DNA of 64,000 nt, from the NCBI RefSeq assembly GCF_025532145.1, contig NZ_ARXS01000010.1:62001-126000 (forward strand), written 5' to 3'. The stretch is from Alloalcanivorax balearicus MACL04. GTDB taxonomy: Bacteria > Pseudomonadota > Gammaproteobacteria > Pseudomonadales > Alcanivoracaceae. The notes under the pieces were generated by a model, which had not been told where the DNA came from, searched no databases, and saw nothing but the letters and a program-made list of their open reading frames with translations. Every line of letters begins with the position of its first letter. The stretch's first letter is position 1. Position numbers and translations under genes: made by a program. Positions 1 to 8,987 of the stretch are shown piece by piece.

Positions 1-794
1 ATGGCGGAGCGCATGTCGGCAAGCACGGCCGCCACCGCCGGTGCGATGGCTTCGGTCCGTTGCGCGTTGGCGGCAATCTGGTTGACCAGCGCGCTGCCCA
101 CCACCACGCCATCGGCGACCCGGCTGACGGCCCGGGCCGATGCCGCGTCTTTGATACCAAAGCCTACCCCAATGGGCAATTGGGCAAGGTTGCGAATTGT
201 TTCAACCCGCGACGCCACTTCCTCCACATTGAGGGTGGCGGCGCCAGTGACGCCCTTCAGGGAGACATAGTAAAGATAACCGCTGGCCGCCTCGCCGATG
301 CGGCGAATGCGCTCATCGGTGGTGGTCGGCGCCACCAGGAAAATCAGATCGACACCGCGCTGCCGGAATTGCGGCACGATGTCCTCGCATTCCTCCGGCG
401 GCAGATCCACCAGCAGCACCCCGTCCACGCCGGCACTGACGCAGGCATCGGCGAAGGTTTCGTACCCCATGGCTTCCACCGGGTTCAGATAACCCATCAG
501 TACCACCGGAGTACGATCATCCCGACGCCGGAACTCGGCGACCATGGCGAGCACGTCGCGCAGGCTGGTGCCGGATTCCAGAGCCCGCTCACAGGCTTTC
601 TGGATCACCGGACCATCGGCCATGGGATCGGAGAACGGCACCCCGAGTTCGATGATGTCGGCGCCCGCCTCCACCATCGCGTGCATCACCGGCACGGTCA
701 CTTCCCGGTTGGGATCACCGGCGGTGATATAGGGAATCAGCGCCTTGCGGCCGCTCGTGTTCAGTTGTTCGAAACAGGCTTGAATACGGCTCAT
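1..794 (-). CDS. trpA: Tryptophan synthase alpha subunit (3' end outside window)
   Basis: Cleaves indole-3-glycerol phosphate to indole and glyceraldehyde 3-phosphate; the indole is channelled to TrpB in the cytoplasmic alpha2beta2 complex. Translating the minus strand from the ATG at 794 gives [10 protein letters not shown] and about 264 residues with no stop before the window edge, close to the usual full length of about 268, so only a few C-terminal residues are missing. The [15 protein letters not shown] segment carries the two expected catalytic acidic residues (Glu and Asp). A GAGGGGG ribosome-binding site lies in the 11-base gap after trpB, so the two are translationally linked. Identity is secure; the end is not seen. 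Confidence 0.95.
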   Translation of the reverse strand, partial: MSRIQACFEQLNTSGRKALIPYITAGDPNREVTVPVMHAMVEAGADIIELGVPFSDPMADGPVIQKACERALESGTSLRDVLAMVAEFRRRDDRTPVVLMGYLNPVEAMGYETFADACVSAGVDGVLLVDLPPEECEDIVPQFRQRGVDLIFLVAPTTTDERIRRIGEAASGYLYYVSLKGVTGAATLNVEEVASRVETIRNLAQLPIGVGFGIKDAASARAVSRVADGVVVGSALVNQIAANAQRTEAIAPAVAAVLADMRSA

Positions 795-805
795 GGCATT
801 CCCCC

Positions 806-2017
806 TCAAAACTCGATGCCGTCGATATCGGCCACGGTCAGGATATCCTTGTCACCCCGTCCGGACAGATTGACGATGAGATTCTGGTCCGCGCTCATGG
901 TGGGCGCCAGCTTGCGCGCATAGGCCAGCGCATGGGCGGATTCCAGCGCCGGCATGATGCCCTCCACCCGGGTCAGTTCACGGAACGCGGCCAGCGCTTC
1001 CTGGTCGTCGGCGGCCACATAATTGACCCGGCCGATGTCCTTGAGCCAGGAATGCTCGGGGCCGACCCCCGGATAATCCAGACCGGCGGACACCGAGTGG
1101 GTCTCGATGATCTGCCCGTTCTCGTCTTCCATCAAATAGGTGCGGTTGCCGTGCAGTACACCGGGGCGTCCGGCGGTCAGCGGCGCGGCGTGACGGCCGG
1201 TGGCGACACCATCACCGGCGGCTTCCACGCCGTACATGGCCACGCCCTCGTCCTCCAGGAACGGGTGGAACAGGCCAATGGCGTTGGAGCCGCCGCCGAC
1301 ACAGGCGACCAGCGCATCCGGCAGTTTGCCAGCCTGCTTCAGACTTTGCTCCCGGGCCTCGCGGCCGATCACCGACTGGAAGTCCCGCACCAGCATCGGG
1401 TACGGGTGCGGCCCGGCCACGGTACCGATGATGTAGAAAGTGTCGTCCACGTTGGTGACCCAGTCGCGCATGGCTTCGTTCATGGCGTCCTTGAGCGTGC
1501 GTGAGCCGGAGGTCACCGGAATCACGTCGGCGCCGAGCAGTTTCATGCGGTAGACGTTGAGCCGCTGCCGGCGAATGTCTTCCTCGCCCATGAAAACGTG
1601 GCACTCCAGCCCCAGCCGGGCGGCCACGGTGGCGGAAGCAACCCCGTGCTGACCGGCACCGGTTTCCGCGATCACCCGCTTCTTGCCCATGTGCTTGGCC
1701 AGCAAGGCCTGGCCGATGGTGTTGTTCACCTTGTGGGCGCCGGTGTGGTTGAGATCCTCACGCTTGAGCCAGACGCGGGCGCCGCCGAGCTGTTCGCTCC
1801 AGCGTTCCGCCAGATACAACGGCGAAGGACGCCCCACGTAGTGGGCCAGGTCGTAATCGAAATCGGCCTGGAATTGGGGGTCATCCTTGAGACGCCGGTA
1901 CATGGTTTCCAGTTCGTCCAAAGCGGCCATCAGGGTTTCGGAGACGAACCGTCCGCCGAATTGCCCGAAGTGGCCCCGCTGGTCGGGGAATGCCTTGTAA
2001 TCAGGACGTTCAGTCAC
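806..2017 (-). CDS. trpB: Tryptophan synthase beta subunit
   Basis: PLP enzyme that joins indole and serine to give tryptophan. The 403 residues match the usual length of the short (bacterial TrpB1) type. Visible motifs are the PLP lysine in HTGAHKVNN (about residue 95), the glycine-rich phosphate-binding loop GGGSNAIG, and the C-terminal SGRGDKD segment. It lies 58 bases after trpF and 11 bases before trpA, all on the minus strand, so trpF-trpB-trpA probably form one unit. No trp leader peptide or attenuator is seen in the gap. Confidence 0.98.
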   Translation of the reverse strand: MTERPDYKAFPDQRGHFGQFGGRFVSETLMAALDELETMYRRLKDDPQFQADFDYDLAHYVGRPSPLYLAERWSEQLGGARVWLKREDLNHTGAHKVNNTIGQALLAKHMGKKRVIAETGAGQHGVASATVAARLGLECHVFMGEEDIRRQRLNVYRMKLLGADVIPVTSGSRTLKDAMNEAMRDWVTNVDDTFYIIGTVAGPHPYPMLVRDFQSVIGREAREQSLKQAGKLPDALVACVGGGSNAIGLFHPFLEDEGVAMYGVEAAGDGVATGRHAAPLTAGRPGVLHGNRTYLMEDENGQIIETHSVSAGLDYPGVGPEHSWLKDIGRVNYVAADDQEALAAFRELTRVEGIMPALESAHALAYARKLAPTMSADQNLIVNLSGRGDKDILTVADIDGIEF

Positions 2018-2075
2018 CTCATGCTCCTCGTCTGGGATAGCGTACTGTCAGGATTGTCGCGCCGGACCGGCCTGA

Positions 2076-2720
2076 TTAGGCCTTGGCCGCGCGCAAAAAG
2101 GCCCGCACTGCGTGGCGGTCCTTGATACCGCCGAGGGTGGCGCCGGTCACGGCCCGCACCTCCACGCCGCCGCTCACGTCCACCCCCCAGGGGCGCACCT
2201 GGCGCACGGCCTCGGCCACGTTGGCCGGTGTCAAACCACCGGCCAGGATCAACGGCAACGCCGATTCCCGGGGCAGCAGGCCCCAGTCGAAGCGTTCGCC
2301 GGTACCGCCGGGGGTGCCCGGCACATAGCTGTCCACCAATAACCCGCGGGCGCCGGCGGCGGCGTACTCGCGCGCCACCCTGGCCGGGTCGGCGCCGTCA
2401 CGCATGCGCAGGGCCTTGATCCAGGGACGCTGGAAAGCGGCGCCGTATTCCGGCGTTTCGTCACCGTGGAACTGCAGCATGTCCAGGGGCAGCTCACGCA
2501 GGTACTCGCGCACCAGTCCCGCGTCGGCGTTGACGAACAAGCCCACAGTGGTCACCAACGGCGGCAACGCGGCGAGAATGCGCGCGGCACGTCGCGGATC
2601 CACGTAGCGGGGACTGGATGGATAAAACACCAGGCCGATGGCATCGGCGCCGGCGCGGGCGGCGTGTACCGCGTCTTCCGGACGGGTAATACCGCAGATT
2701 TTAACCCGGGGTGTGCTCAT
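2076..2720 (-). CDS. trpF: Phosphoribosylanthranilate isomerase
   Basis: Isomerises phosphoribosylanthranilate to CdRP, the third step of the tryptophan branch, as a TIM barrel. The start at 2720 gives [17 protein letters not shown], which contains the conserved KICG active-site Cys, and 214 residues. The frame is open 34 codons further upstream to 2822, but that extension has no family similarity, and AGGA precedes 2720 at good spacing. It is followed by trpB and preceded by truA after a repeat-filled gap, as in Pseudomonas, where truA-trpF are adjacent. Confidence 0.96.
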   Translation of the reverse strand: MSTPRVKICGITRPEDAVHAARAGADAIGLVFYPSSPRYVDPRRAARILAALPPLVTTVGLFVNADAGLVREYLRELPLDMLQFHGDETPEYGAAFQRPWIKALRMRDGADPARVAREYAAAGARGLLVDSYVPGTPGGTGERFDWGLLPRESALPLILAGGLTPANVAEAVRQVRPWGVDVSGGVEVRAVTGATLGGIKDRHAVRAFLRAAKA

Positions 2721-2849
2721 CGAAATCCTATCAGGAAACGCGGGCCGAAGGACAGCGCCACAGGCGGCGCCACCTGCCCCGCGGGGACCGTCCATGTTAG
2801 CAAAGCGGCGAGGGTCTGGCACGCGAACATGCCATTCAACACTTCCGAA

Positions 2850-3035
2850 CTACGAAGCCGCTGCAGGAGTTGGCCTGCCGGCGAATTCCGGGCCTCCGGC
2901 GTCTGCCCATTCGCTTGCAGGCAAGCTCCCACAGCGGCTTCGTAGCACGACCTGTGGGAGCCAGCCTGCTGGCGAATTCAGGCCCTCCGGCGTCGGCGCA
3001 TTCGCTTGCAGGCAAGCCCCCACAGTGGCTTCGAC
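2850..3035. repeat. Two tandem REP-like palindromic units between truA and trpF
   Basis: Two imperfect palindromes of about 85-95 bases lie head to tail (2850-2945 and 2952-3034). Each has CTGTGGGAGCCAGCCTGCTGG-like and TTCGCTTGCAGGCAAGC-like arms around a GGCCTCCGGCG centre; the first is bounded by CTACGAAGCCG and CGGCTTCGTAG. Related single or partial units occur at 14532-14615, 22122-22178 and 27732-27770. They resemble the REP-type sequences scattered between genes of Pseudomonas-like genomes. No gene is credible here. Confidence 0.8.
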
Positions 3036-3046
3036 CCCTTTTCAAC

Positions 3047-3835
3047 CTACTCCAACCAGAGCGGCCCCAACGGCTCCTTCGGCAATTCAAACTGATCCGG
3101 GTAACCGATATCCACCAGATACAGTCCATAGGGCGGCGCGGTGACGCCGCCTTCGCGGCGGTCACGAGCGGCCAGCACCTCGGCGGCCCATTCCACCGGT
3201 TGGTGACCGGCGCCAATAGCCATCAGCACGCCGGCGATGTTGCGCACCATATGCATCAGGAAGGCATTGGCCTCCACTTCCAGGATGATCATCCGACCGC
3301 GCTGCTGAATGTCCAGCCGGTGCAGCGTCTTCACCGGCGACTTGGCCTGGCAATGCACACAACGGTAGGACGTGAAGTCATGGGTGCCCACCAGCGCCCG
3401 GGCGGCATCGGCCATCCGCTGCACATCCAGCGGCCGGTGGTTCCAGGTCACCTGTCGGCGGAATAGCGCCGGCGGCGCGCCGGCATTGTAAATCACGTAG
3501 CGATAGCAGCGCCGGAAGGCACTGAAACGGGCGTGAAAGTCATCGCTCACCGGCACCGCCCAGCGAATCGCCACGTCATCGGGCAAAAAACGATTGCCAC
3601 CCATGACCCAGGCTTTCATGTCACGATTGGCGTTTGAATCGAAATGGCACACCTGGCCGGTGGCATGCACACCCGTATCGGTGCGGCCGGCACAGATCAG
3701 CGTCAGCGGATGATCCGCCACCCGCGACAGGGCCTGCTCCAGGTGCCATTGCACCGTGCGTACGCCGTTCGCCTGGGTCTGCCACCCATGGAAACGGCTG
3801 CCATCGTATTCCACCGCCAACGCGATCCGGGTCAT
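3047..3835 (-). CDS. truA: tRNA pseudouridine(38-40) synthase
   Basis: Makes pseudouridine at positions 38-40 of the tRNA anticodon stem. The 262 residues start MTRIALAVEYDGSRFHGWQ, the typical TruA N-terminus. The catalytic Asp lies in CAGRTDTGVHA at about residue 52, and the RNA-binding LVGTHDFTSYR segment follows. It lies between fimV and trpF as in Pseudomonas, but a hairpin at 3866-3899 and a 400-base repeat-rich gap separate it from fimV, so it may have its own promoter. Confidence 0.97.
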   Translation of the reverse strand: MTRIALAVEYDGSRFHGWQTQANGVRTVQWHLEQALSRVADHPLTLICAGRTDTGVHATGQVCHFDSNANRDMKAWVMGGNRFLPDDVAIRWAVPVSDDFHARFSAFRRCYRYVIYNAGAPPALFRRQVTWNHRPLDVQRMADAARALVGTHDFTSYRCVHCQAKSPVKTLHRLDIQQRGRMIILEVEANAFLMHMVRNIAGVLMAIGAGHQPVEWAAEVLAARDRREGGVTAPPYGLYLVDIGYPDQFELPKEPLGPLWLE

Positions 3836-3865
3836 GATGGGCCTGTTTTTTCACGCCAAAAGGAA

Positions 3866-3899
3866 GGGGCGATACCTTACGGCATCGCCCCCTTTTTTT
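3866..3899 (+). terminator. Hairpin with T-tract just upstream of truA
   Basis: GGGGCGAT (3866-3873) pairs with ATCGCCCC (3884-3891) and is followed on the plus strand by seven T. This is a textbook intrinsic terminator in plus orientation, although no plus-strand gene precedes it. On the minus strand it sits 30 bases before the truA start with a weaker T-rich flank (TTCCTTTT), so it may instead stop or attenuate fimV read-through into truA. Confidence 0.6.
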
Positions 3900-3963
3900 A
3901 CAGAACGGCGTTTTCGCTATCGTGGCCGCATCGCGGCTCGTGAGCCACTGGTGTCCCACAATT

Positions 3964-4231
3964 CGCTGGCACGCTGGCACGCAACACGCCGGCACGCCAA
4001 ACCCAAGGCCCGCTTGCCGGCCTTGGGGATATGAATTCAAAGCAACCTCGTCATGCCGGACTTGATCCGGCATCTCCTTCTACGAAGTCATGCCCCTACA
4101 GAGGGAGATGCCGGATCAAGTCCGGCATGACGTTTTTCAGAGGCTCCCTACAAAGCCCATTGCACTCTCACGTCCAAGATGACCGCGTGTTTTCAAAGCG
4201 TGTTAGCGTGACGGCGTGTTGCGTGTAAGCG
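3964..4231. repeat. Inverted pair of GCGTG short tandem repeats
   Basis: The left block 3964-4002 is built from ACGCTGGC / ACGCAAC / ACGCCGGC units. The right block 4199-4231 holds the reverse type (GCGTGTT, GCGTGTA). The right block begins 9 bases after the fimV stop codon. The same family occurs at 8872-8983 and 13498-13583. The gap between the blocks holds the long palindrome at 4049-4132 and no credible gene. Confidence 0.7.
4049..4132. repeat. Long near-perfect inverted repeat
   Basis: The arm 4049-4077 (CGTCATGCCGGACTTGATCC...) is matched in reverse by 4104-4132, giving a 29-base stem around a 26-base loop. Each arm is itself palindromic around GCCGGA/TCCGGC. This looks like a dispersed intergenic palindrome of the kind found in many proteobacteria; it has no T-tract. 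It may act as a transcript 3' end for fimV. Confidence 0.75.
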
Positions 4232-4239
4232 ATACCGCC

Positions 4240-7200
4240 TTACTCGACGCGCTCCAGCAACTGGCGGGCATCGTCCCGTTGGCTGTCACTGCCTTCGCTG
4301 ATCACCTCGTTAAGGATATCCCGGGCGCCTTCCATATCCCCCATCTCGATGTAGGCGCGAGCCAAATCCAGTTTGGTGGCGTTTTCATCGGTTTCCGCCA
4401 GAAAGTCGAAATCATCGTCCTCGTCGGCGGACACCGGCGCGGGCGGTTCCTGAACCTCGCTGGCCGGCGGCTCGGCGGGCGCCGGAGCCTCGAAGGCCTG
4501 GTCCCCGAAAGCTTCCGTGCCGGCATCGGCGGCCACCGGCTCGGGCAGTTCGATCGCCTCCTCCGGGGTTTCATCGGCACCGGCATCGTCCAGATCCAGG
4601 CCGTCCAGGGAGAACTCGAAGGTGTCGTCCCCCTGATCCTCCGTCCCCGCTTCGCCGTGGTCGTCGCTCTCCGGTTCGGAGACCGGCTCGGCAGCGGGCT
4701 CGGCCTTGTCGCCGTCCCACTCCAGTTCCAGGTCGTCCAGTTGGAACTCCAGTGATTCCGATCCTGGCGACATCGTCCCGGCCGCCGGTTCCTCCTGCAA
4801 GGCTTCCACCGGCGTCGAGTCCAGCTCCAGGCCCTCGATGTCATCGCTGTCGTCGGTGTCGGAAGAAAAATCCAGGTCATCCAGATCGAGACCATCCGAG
4901 CTTACCGGAGTATCGTCCCGGACCGTCAGCGTGGAGTGGGTCAACGGCTCCTCGTCCAGGGCCAGGGCCTCTTCCGGGTCGTCGTCGATCAGCACCGGTT
5001 CGTCGTCATCGGCCTCGCTCGGCGGCGCCTTGTCATCGTCCAGACTGAACTCGAAGTCATCCAGATTGAGCGGGTCCTCCCCCCTTTCTTCGTGCTGATC
5101 GTGCTCCGACGGGGCCGGCGCGCTGAAATCACCGGCCAGATCCAGTTCCAGATCGTCCAGGGATAGCGGGGCGGACTGGTCCGTGCCGGACTGTCCGCCA
5201 CCACCCAGCCGTTCGATGGCCCGATCCAGTTCCACCGCGGTGCCAGCGTACAGCGCGGCCTGCTGCCGGAACGCCGCCTGATCGCCCATCTCGTTCAGCA
5301 CTTCCAGCAGCCGCACTTTCAAATCGTTACGGCCCGGCGCCTGATTGATTTCATTACGGAGGAAATCCGCCGCCTGCGGGTAGCGGCCATAGGCCACATA
5401 GACTTCCACCTCTTCCAGCGGATCCTGATTGGCGGACGCGGCGGCACGGGATCCATCCTCTTCATCGACGTCGCCGGCGCCGGCGCCGGTCCGCGCCACC
5501 ATCGGGTCCTGCCCGGACGGCCCTTCGTCCTCGTTGTCGCCGTCATCCGCCAGCGGCATCAAGGGCGGCAAAGCGTCTTCCTCCGGGTCATCCTTGCCGC
5601 CCTGACGGCGGCGCAACGCCAACAGCAGAAGCAGCAACAGTGCCGCCACGGCGGCTCCAAGATACAGCAGGTTGCGCATTACCCAGTCCAGCCAGCCAGC
5701 GGGCGCCGGGGCAGCCGGCTCGGCCGCCGGCGGCAGCGGACGCACGGAAGCGGCGCTGTCAGCGCCGCTTGCCGGTTGGGACAGGGGTTTCGGCGCGGCC
5801 TCGGCGGCGCCGTCGGGCCTCTCCATAGTAGAAGAGTCCATAGTAGAAGAGTCCATGGCAGCGGACTCGGCCGGCGGCGAAGTGGCCGCCGCCGGGCCCG
5901 GGCCGGATCCGGTGTCGCTCCGTTGCGACGCCGGATCCTTCATTTCCGTTGGCGCCGGCTCGTCCAAGGCCCGTTGCTCAGGGGTTATCCGCGTAGAGGG
6001 CATCCGCGTAGGCGCGAGCAATGCCTCATCCACGCCGCCATCGCCTTCGCCTTCCCGCAGCTGCCGCAATGCCTCCTGAAGCGCCGCGATCTTCTCATTT
6101 TGCAAGCGCAGCATTTCGCCACTGGTGCCCAACTGCTCGTCGAGTTCATCGATGCGGCTGCGCAGCTCATCGTTTTCCCGAGTCAGCCGGTCCAGATTCT
6201 CGTCACGGATAGCCAGTTCGTTCTGCAGCGCGGCGGTGGCCGCCTCGCCGCCGTCGCCGGTACCTGTGCCATCACCGTCACGGGCGGCGTCGGTGGAATC
6301 CGGCGCCACCAGCGTGACCCGGCCGCCATCGTCGTCCTGCTCCACCGGTGCGGCATCGCTTTGCTCGGTGGCATCCAGTTGCGCCGCCGCCAGTGTTTCC
6401 TCTTCATTGCCGCTGGCCGCGCGCCGCTGGCGCCATTCGCTGGTTTGATCGGCCACCCGCCGCATGGCTTCGCTGCTGGCGATCGCCGCCGCCTGACGTT
6501 CGCTGGGCAGCCGCAGCACCGCGCCTTCCCGCACCAGATTGATGTTGCCGTCGATGAAGGCTTCCGGGTTCATCTCCTGAATCGCCATCATCATTTGTTG
6601 GACGGAGACCCCCCCGCCAGGGCGATGCTCGGCGGCGATGCGCCACAGGGTATCGGACGAGCGCACCCGGTAGCGGTCATTGCTTTCGTTCAGAGTGCCA
6701 CGCCCCGGTGTCGCGCCGCTGGCGGTGCCACCCTGGTCCGAGTCCGCTTCCGCTTGCTCCGGTTCCGGCTTCGGTTCCGCGGATTCGGCCACCGGCTCGG
6801 CGGCGGTTTCCGTCTCGTCTCCTGGTTCTCCTTCCGTCTCCTGGTCACTGACGGCGGGCGCCAGGGCTTCGGGTTCGGGCTCCGGCGCGGGCGGTGCCGG
6901 TTCGGTTTTCGGCTCCGCTTGCGGCACGACCGGCACCGGCGCCGGTTGAACCTGGGCGGCACTGACCGCCTCACCACCGGCATCGTAGCTGGGCGGATCC
7001 AGCAATACGGTGTATTCGCGCACCAGGCGGCCGGTGGGCCAGAGGATTTCCACCAGGAAGTTGAGGTAGGGCTCACGCACCGGCTGGCGGGAACGGATAT
7101 GCAGCACCCCGTCGCCCTCGCCGGTGAAGGTCACCTCGAAAGTCAGATCATTGAGGAAATAGCCACGATCCACCCCGGCGGAGTCGAATTCCGCTTGCGG

Positions 7201-7380
7201 GGCCAGATTGACCACGATTTCCTCTGTCGACAGCCGTCCGGTTTCGTGCAGGACGACGTCCATCTCCAGCGGCTGGTTCAGATAGGAGTTAAGCTCGTAT
7301 TCCCCCACCCCCAGAGCAGCCGCAAGCCCCGGCGTCATCGCCGCCAGCGCGACAAACCCTATGCCAAATTTTCGGAGCAT
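4240..7380 (-). CDS. fimV: FimV/HubP-family polar hub protein with LysM domain
   Basis: Inner-membrane peptidoglycan-binding landmark protein that, in relatives, organises the cell pole and supports type IV pilus function and twitching. The 1046 residues show a signal peptide (MLRKFGIGFVALAAM...), the FimV N-terminal domain (GVGEYELNSYLNQPL), a periplasmic LysM domain at about 235-295 (YRVRSSDTLWRIA), a coiled coil at about 385-440, one membrane segment near 565-590 (NLLYLGAAVAALLLLLLLAL), a long acidic cytoplasmic region rich in Asp/Glu with repeated LDDLEL-type motifs, and the conserved C-terminal TPR-like cap (LDLARAYIEMGDMEGARDIL). A short direct repeat MDSSTMDSSTM lies near 515. The position next to truA and the asd genes is the classical one. 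Confidence 0.95.
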   Translation of the reverse strand: MLRKFGIGFVALAAMTPGLAAALGVGEYELNSYLNQPLEMDVVLHETGRLSTEEIVVNLAPQAEFDSAGVDRGYFLNDLTFEVTFTGEGDGVLHIRSRQPVREPYLNFLVEILWPTGRLVREYTVLLDPPSYDAGGEAVSAAQVQPAPVPVVPQAEPKTEPAPPAPEPEPEALAPAVSDQETEGEPGDETETAAEPVAESAEPKPEPEQAEADSDQGGTASGATPGRGTLNESNDRYRVRSSDTLWRIAAEHRPGGGVSVQQMMMAIQEMNPEAFIDGNINLVREGAVLRLPSERQAAAIASSEAMRRVADQTSEWRQRRAASGNEEETLAAAQLDATEQSDAAPVEQDDDGGRVTLVAPDSTDAARDGDGTGTGDGGEAATAALQNELAIRDENLDRLTRENDELRSRIDELDEQLGTSGEMLRLQNEKIAALQEALRQLREGEGDGGVDEALLAPTRMPSTRITPEQRALDEPAPTEMKDPASQRSDTGSGPGPAAATSPPAESAAMDSSTMDSSTMERPDGAAEAAPKPLSQPASGADSAASVRPLPPAAEPAAPAPAGWLDWVMRNLLYLGAAVAALLLLLLLALRRRQGGKDDPEEDALPPLMPLADDGDNEDEGPSGQDPMVARTGAGAGDVDEEDGSRAAASANQDPLEEVEVYVAYGRYPQAADFLRNEINQAPGRNDLKVRLLEVLNEMGDQAAFRQQAALYAGTAVELDRAIERLGGGGQSGTDQSAPLSLDDLELDLAGDFSAPAPSEHDQHEERGEDPLNLDDFEFSLDDDKAPPSEADDDEPVLIDDDPEEALALDEEPLTHSTLTVRDDTPVSSDGLDLDDLDFSSDTDDSDDIEGLELDSTPVEALQEEPAAGTMSPGSESLEFQLDDLELEWDGDKAEPAAEPVSEPESDDHGEAGTEDQGDDTFEFSLDGLDLDDAGADETPEEAIELPEPVAADAGTEAFGDQAFEAPAPAEPPASEVQEPPAPVSADEDDDFDFLAETDENATKLDLARAYIEMGDMEGARDILNEVISEGSDSQRDDARQLLERVE

Positions 7381-7813
7381 GTGGTTGAACCCCAGTTACT
7401 TATTCTGTATTCCCCGCCCTCTGAGCCGGCAGGCACGCTGCGGATTTCTTTCCGCGAGTCTCGGAATAAGGTCTGGAACAATCCAGAGAAAACAAACCTT
7501 ATTCTGAGACGCTCTGGTCAGAAAGTCCGCATTCGATTGTGCCCGACGACGGGGTATAAACCTAGAAACTGCGTCACATATTGCTAGTAAGTGCGCATTT
7601 TTCATGGTTTTTTCGGAAAAATGCACGCCCAACCGTGAATTGAAACGCCCCCACCTCGGGCCGTCAGGGCGGCCCGAGAGCTACGACTTTATTCTGGTGG
7701 GATGGGGGTTGTCGAGGGGGTAAGCACTTCCTTTGCCCATGAATTGCCTCTGGCCGCATACACGTCGCTACAAGGCCGCTGTGGGAATTGGAGTCGGACG
7801 GTTGAGAACAGGA
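7381..7813. other. Intergenic region upstream of fimV
   Basis: 433 bases between the fimV start and the end of the asd-like gene, presumably holding the fimV promoter. The A+T-richer stretch at 7480-7620 is the likely location; no clean -35/-10 pair stands out. A GC hairpin at 7655-7678 lies behind the asd-like gene. A 14-base REP fragment (GGCCGCTGTGGGAA) sits near 7773-7786. Short open frames here lack family similarity. Confidence 0.5.
7655..7678 (-). terminator. GC hairpin downstream of the asd-like gene
   Basis: CTCGGGCC (7655-7662) pairs with GGCCCGAG (7671-7678). Read on the minus strand it lies about 135 bases after the stop of the asd-like gene and is followed by GTGGGGGCGTTTC, so the U-tract is poor. 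A plausible transcript end, not a strong one. Confidence 0.4.
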
Positions 7814-8827
7814 TCAGGCCCCGGCGAGCAGTTGCTCCACCAACAGGACGGCATTACGGGCGGCGCCGGCCTTGATGTTATCGGCCACGGTCCAGAAGCT
7901 CAGTTCGCCCTGCCCGTCCACGTCTTCCCGGGCACGGGCCAGCCGCACCAGCGGCTCTTCCTTCACCTGCCGTACCGGGGAGGCACCATCGCCCTCACCG
8001 CCGTCGTCCTGGGCCAGACCCGGTGCCTCGTCCCAGCAGGCCTGCGCCTGAGCCAGACCGATGGGCAGACCGCCGCGCACCACCACCACCTGGGAAAGGC
8101 CATGGAACACCGGCACCTGCACACAGCTCACATCCACGGCCAGGTCCGGACGGCCGAGCACCCGCCGGGCTTCCAGCATCAGTTTCAATTCCTCGCTGGT
8201 ATAGCCGTTGTCCTGCAGCCGGCCGACGGTGGGCACCAGGTTGAAGGCGTATTGCGGTTCCGCGCCTTCACTGGCCTCCATGCCATTGAGTAAACGCGCG
8301 CTCTGGCGGGCCAGACGCTCCACGCCATTGCGCCCCGAGGAGGAGGCGGCCTGCAACTGGGTCACCGTGACCCGCTGCAATTCGGAGATCGCCATCAGCG
8401 GCTTCAGCGCCAACATCAGTTGCACGGTGGCGGCGTCGGCGGCGGCGGCCAGATTGCGCTCGCGGGCGGCGGGAATCTGCTCGTCGTTGACCCCGGCCAC
8501 CAGCAACGGCACGTCCGGCTCGTAGCGGAACGCCGGCGACAGGTCCAGGACCATGGCTCCGGCGTCCACCGCGCGCGGCGCCCATTCCTGGGACACCGCG
8601 GCGCCGGCGGCGAACACCACCAGCGCCACGCGGGAGAAGTCGAAGCCCTCCAGCCGCTGCACCGTCAGCGAACGGCCGCCCACCCGCAACGACTTGCCTT
8701 CACTCTCTTCGGAGGCCAGCAGGAACAGCTCTCCGTAGGGCACCTTGCGCTGCGCCAGCTGCTCCAGCAGGGCATCGCCCACCAGGCCGGTGGCACCAAC
8801 CACCGCCAATCCGGGTTCCATCGACAT
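7814..8827 (-). CDS. Aspartate-semialdehyde dehydrogenase-like protein lacking the catalytic Cys (USG-1 type)
   Basis: A paralogue of Asd lying directly downstream of the true asd. The start at 8827 (MSMEPGLAVVGATGLVG) follows GGAGG by 8 bases; the open frame extends further upstream without similarity. The 337 residues include the NADP-binding GATGLVG loop, a semialdehyde dehydrogenase dimerisation domain and ASSSGRNGVE in the middle. Where Asd has the active-site NCS/NCT, this protein reads AAADAATVQ, so the acylating Cys is replaced by Ala. The protein is therefore unlikely to be a working dehydrogenase. In Pseudomonas the equivalent position holds a second asd-like gene; its role is not established. 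Confidence 0.85.
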   Translation of the reverse strand: MSMEPGLAVVGATGLVGDALLEQLAQRKVPYGELFLLASEESEGKSLRVGGRSLTVQRLEGFDFSRVALVVFAAGAAVSQEWAPRAVDAGAMVLDLSPAFRYEPDVPLLVAGVNDEQIPAARERNLAAAADAATVQLMLALKPLMAISELQRVTVTQLQAASSSGRNGVERLARQSARLLNGMEASEGAEPQYAFNLVPTVGRLQDNGYTSEELKLMLEARRVLGRPDLAVDVSCVQVPVFHGLSQVVVVRGGLPIGLAQAQACWDEAPGLAQDDGGEGDGASPVRQVKEEPLVRLARAREDVDGQGELSFWTVADNIKAGAARNAVLLVEQLLAGA

Positions 8828-8871
8828 TGCATTTTCCTCCAGGACGACTGCCGTCCCATGGTTGGGAACAG

Positions 8872-8983
8872 CGCTTACACGCAACACGCCGGCACGCCAA
8901 CACGCCAAACCCGGCTCATGAGGGTCGTGCAACGCCCCCCGGGTTTTAGCGTGCCAGCGTGCCGGCGTGCAAGCGTGCCAGCG
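8872..8983. repeat. Inverted pair of GCGTG short tandem repeats
   Basis: The left block 8872-8909 reads CGCTTACACGCAACACGCC and continues with ACGCC units; the right block 8949-8983 is four AGCGTGCC-type octamers. They face each other across about 40 bases and could form a long hairpin. The right block starts within 5 bases of the asd stop codon. Same family as 3964-4231 and 13498-13583. Confidence 0.75.
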
Positions 8984-8987
8984 ATAT

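Noticed and set aside
5776-7587. 603-residue open frame on the plus strand
   Set aside because: Antisense to fimV; a product of GC-rich codon bias, with low-complexity Arg/Gly/His composition and no family similarity.
7396-7632. 78-residue minus-strand frame upstream of fimV
   Set aside because: No ribosome site, atypical composition, overlaps the expected fimV promoter.
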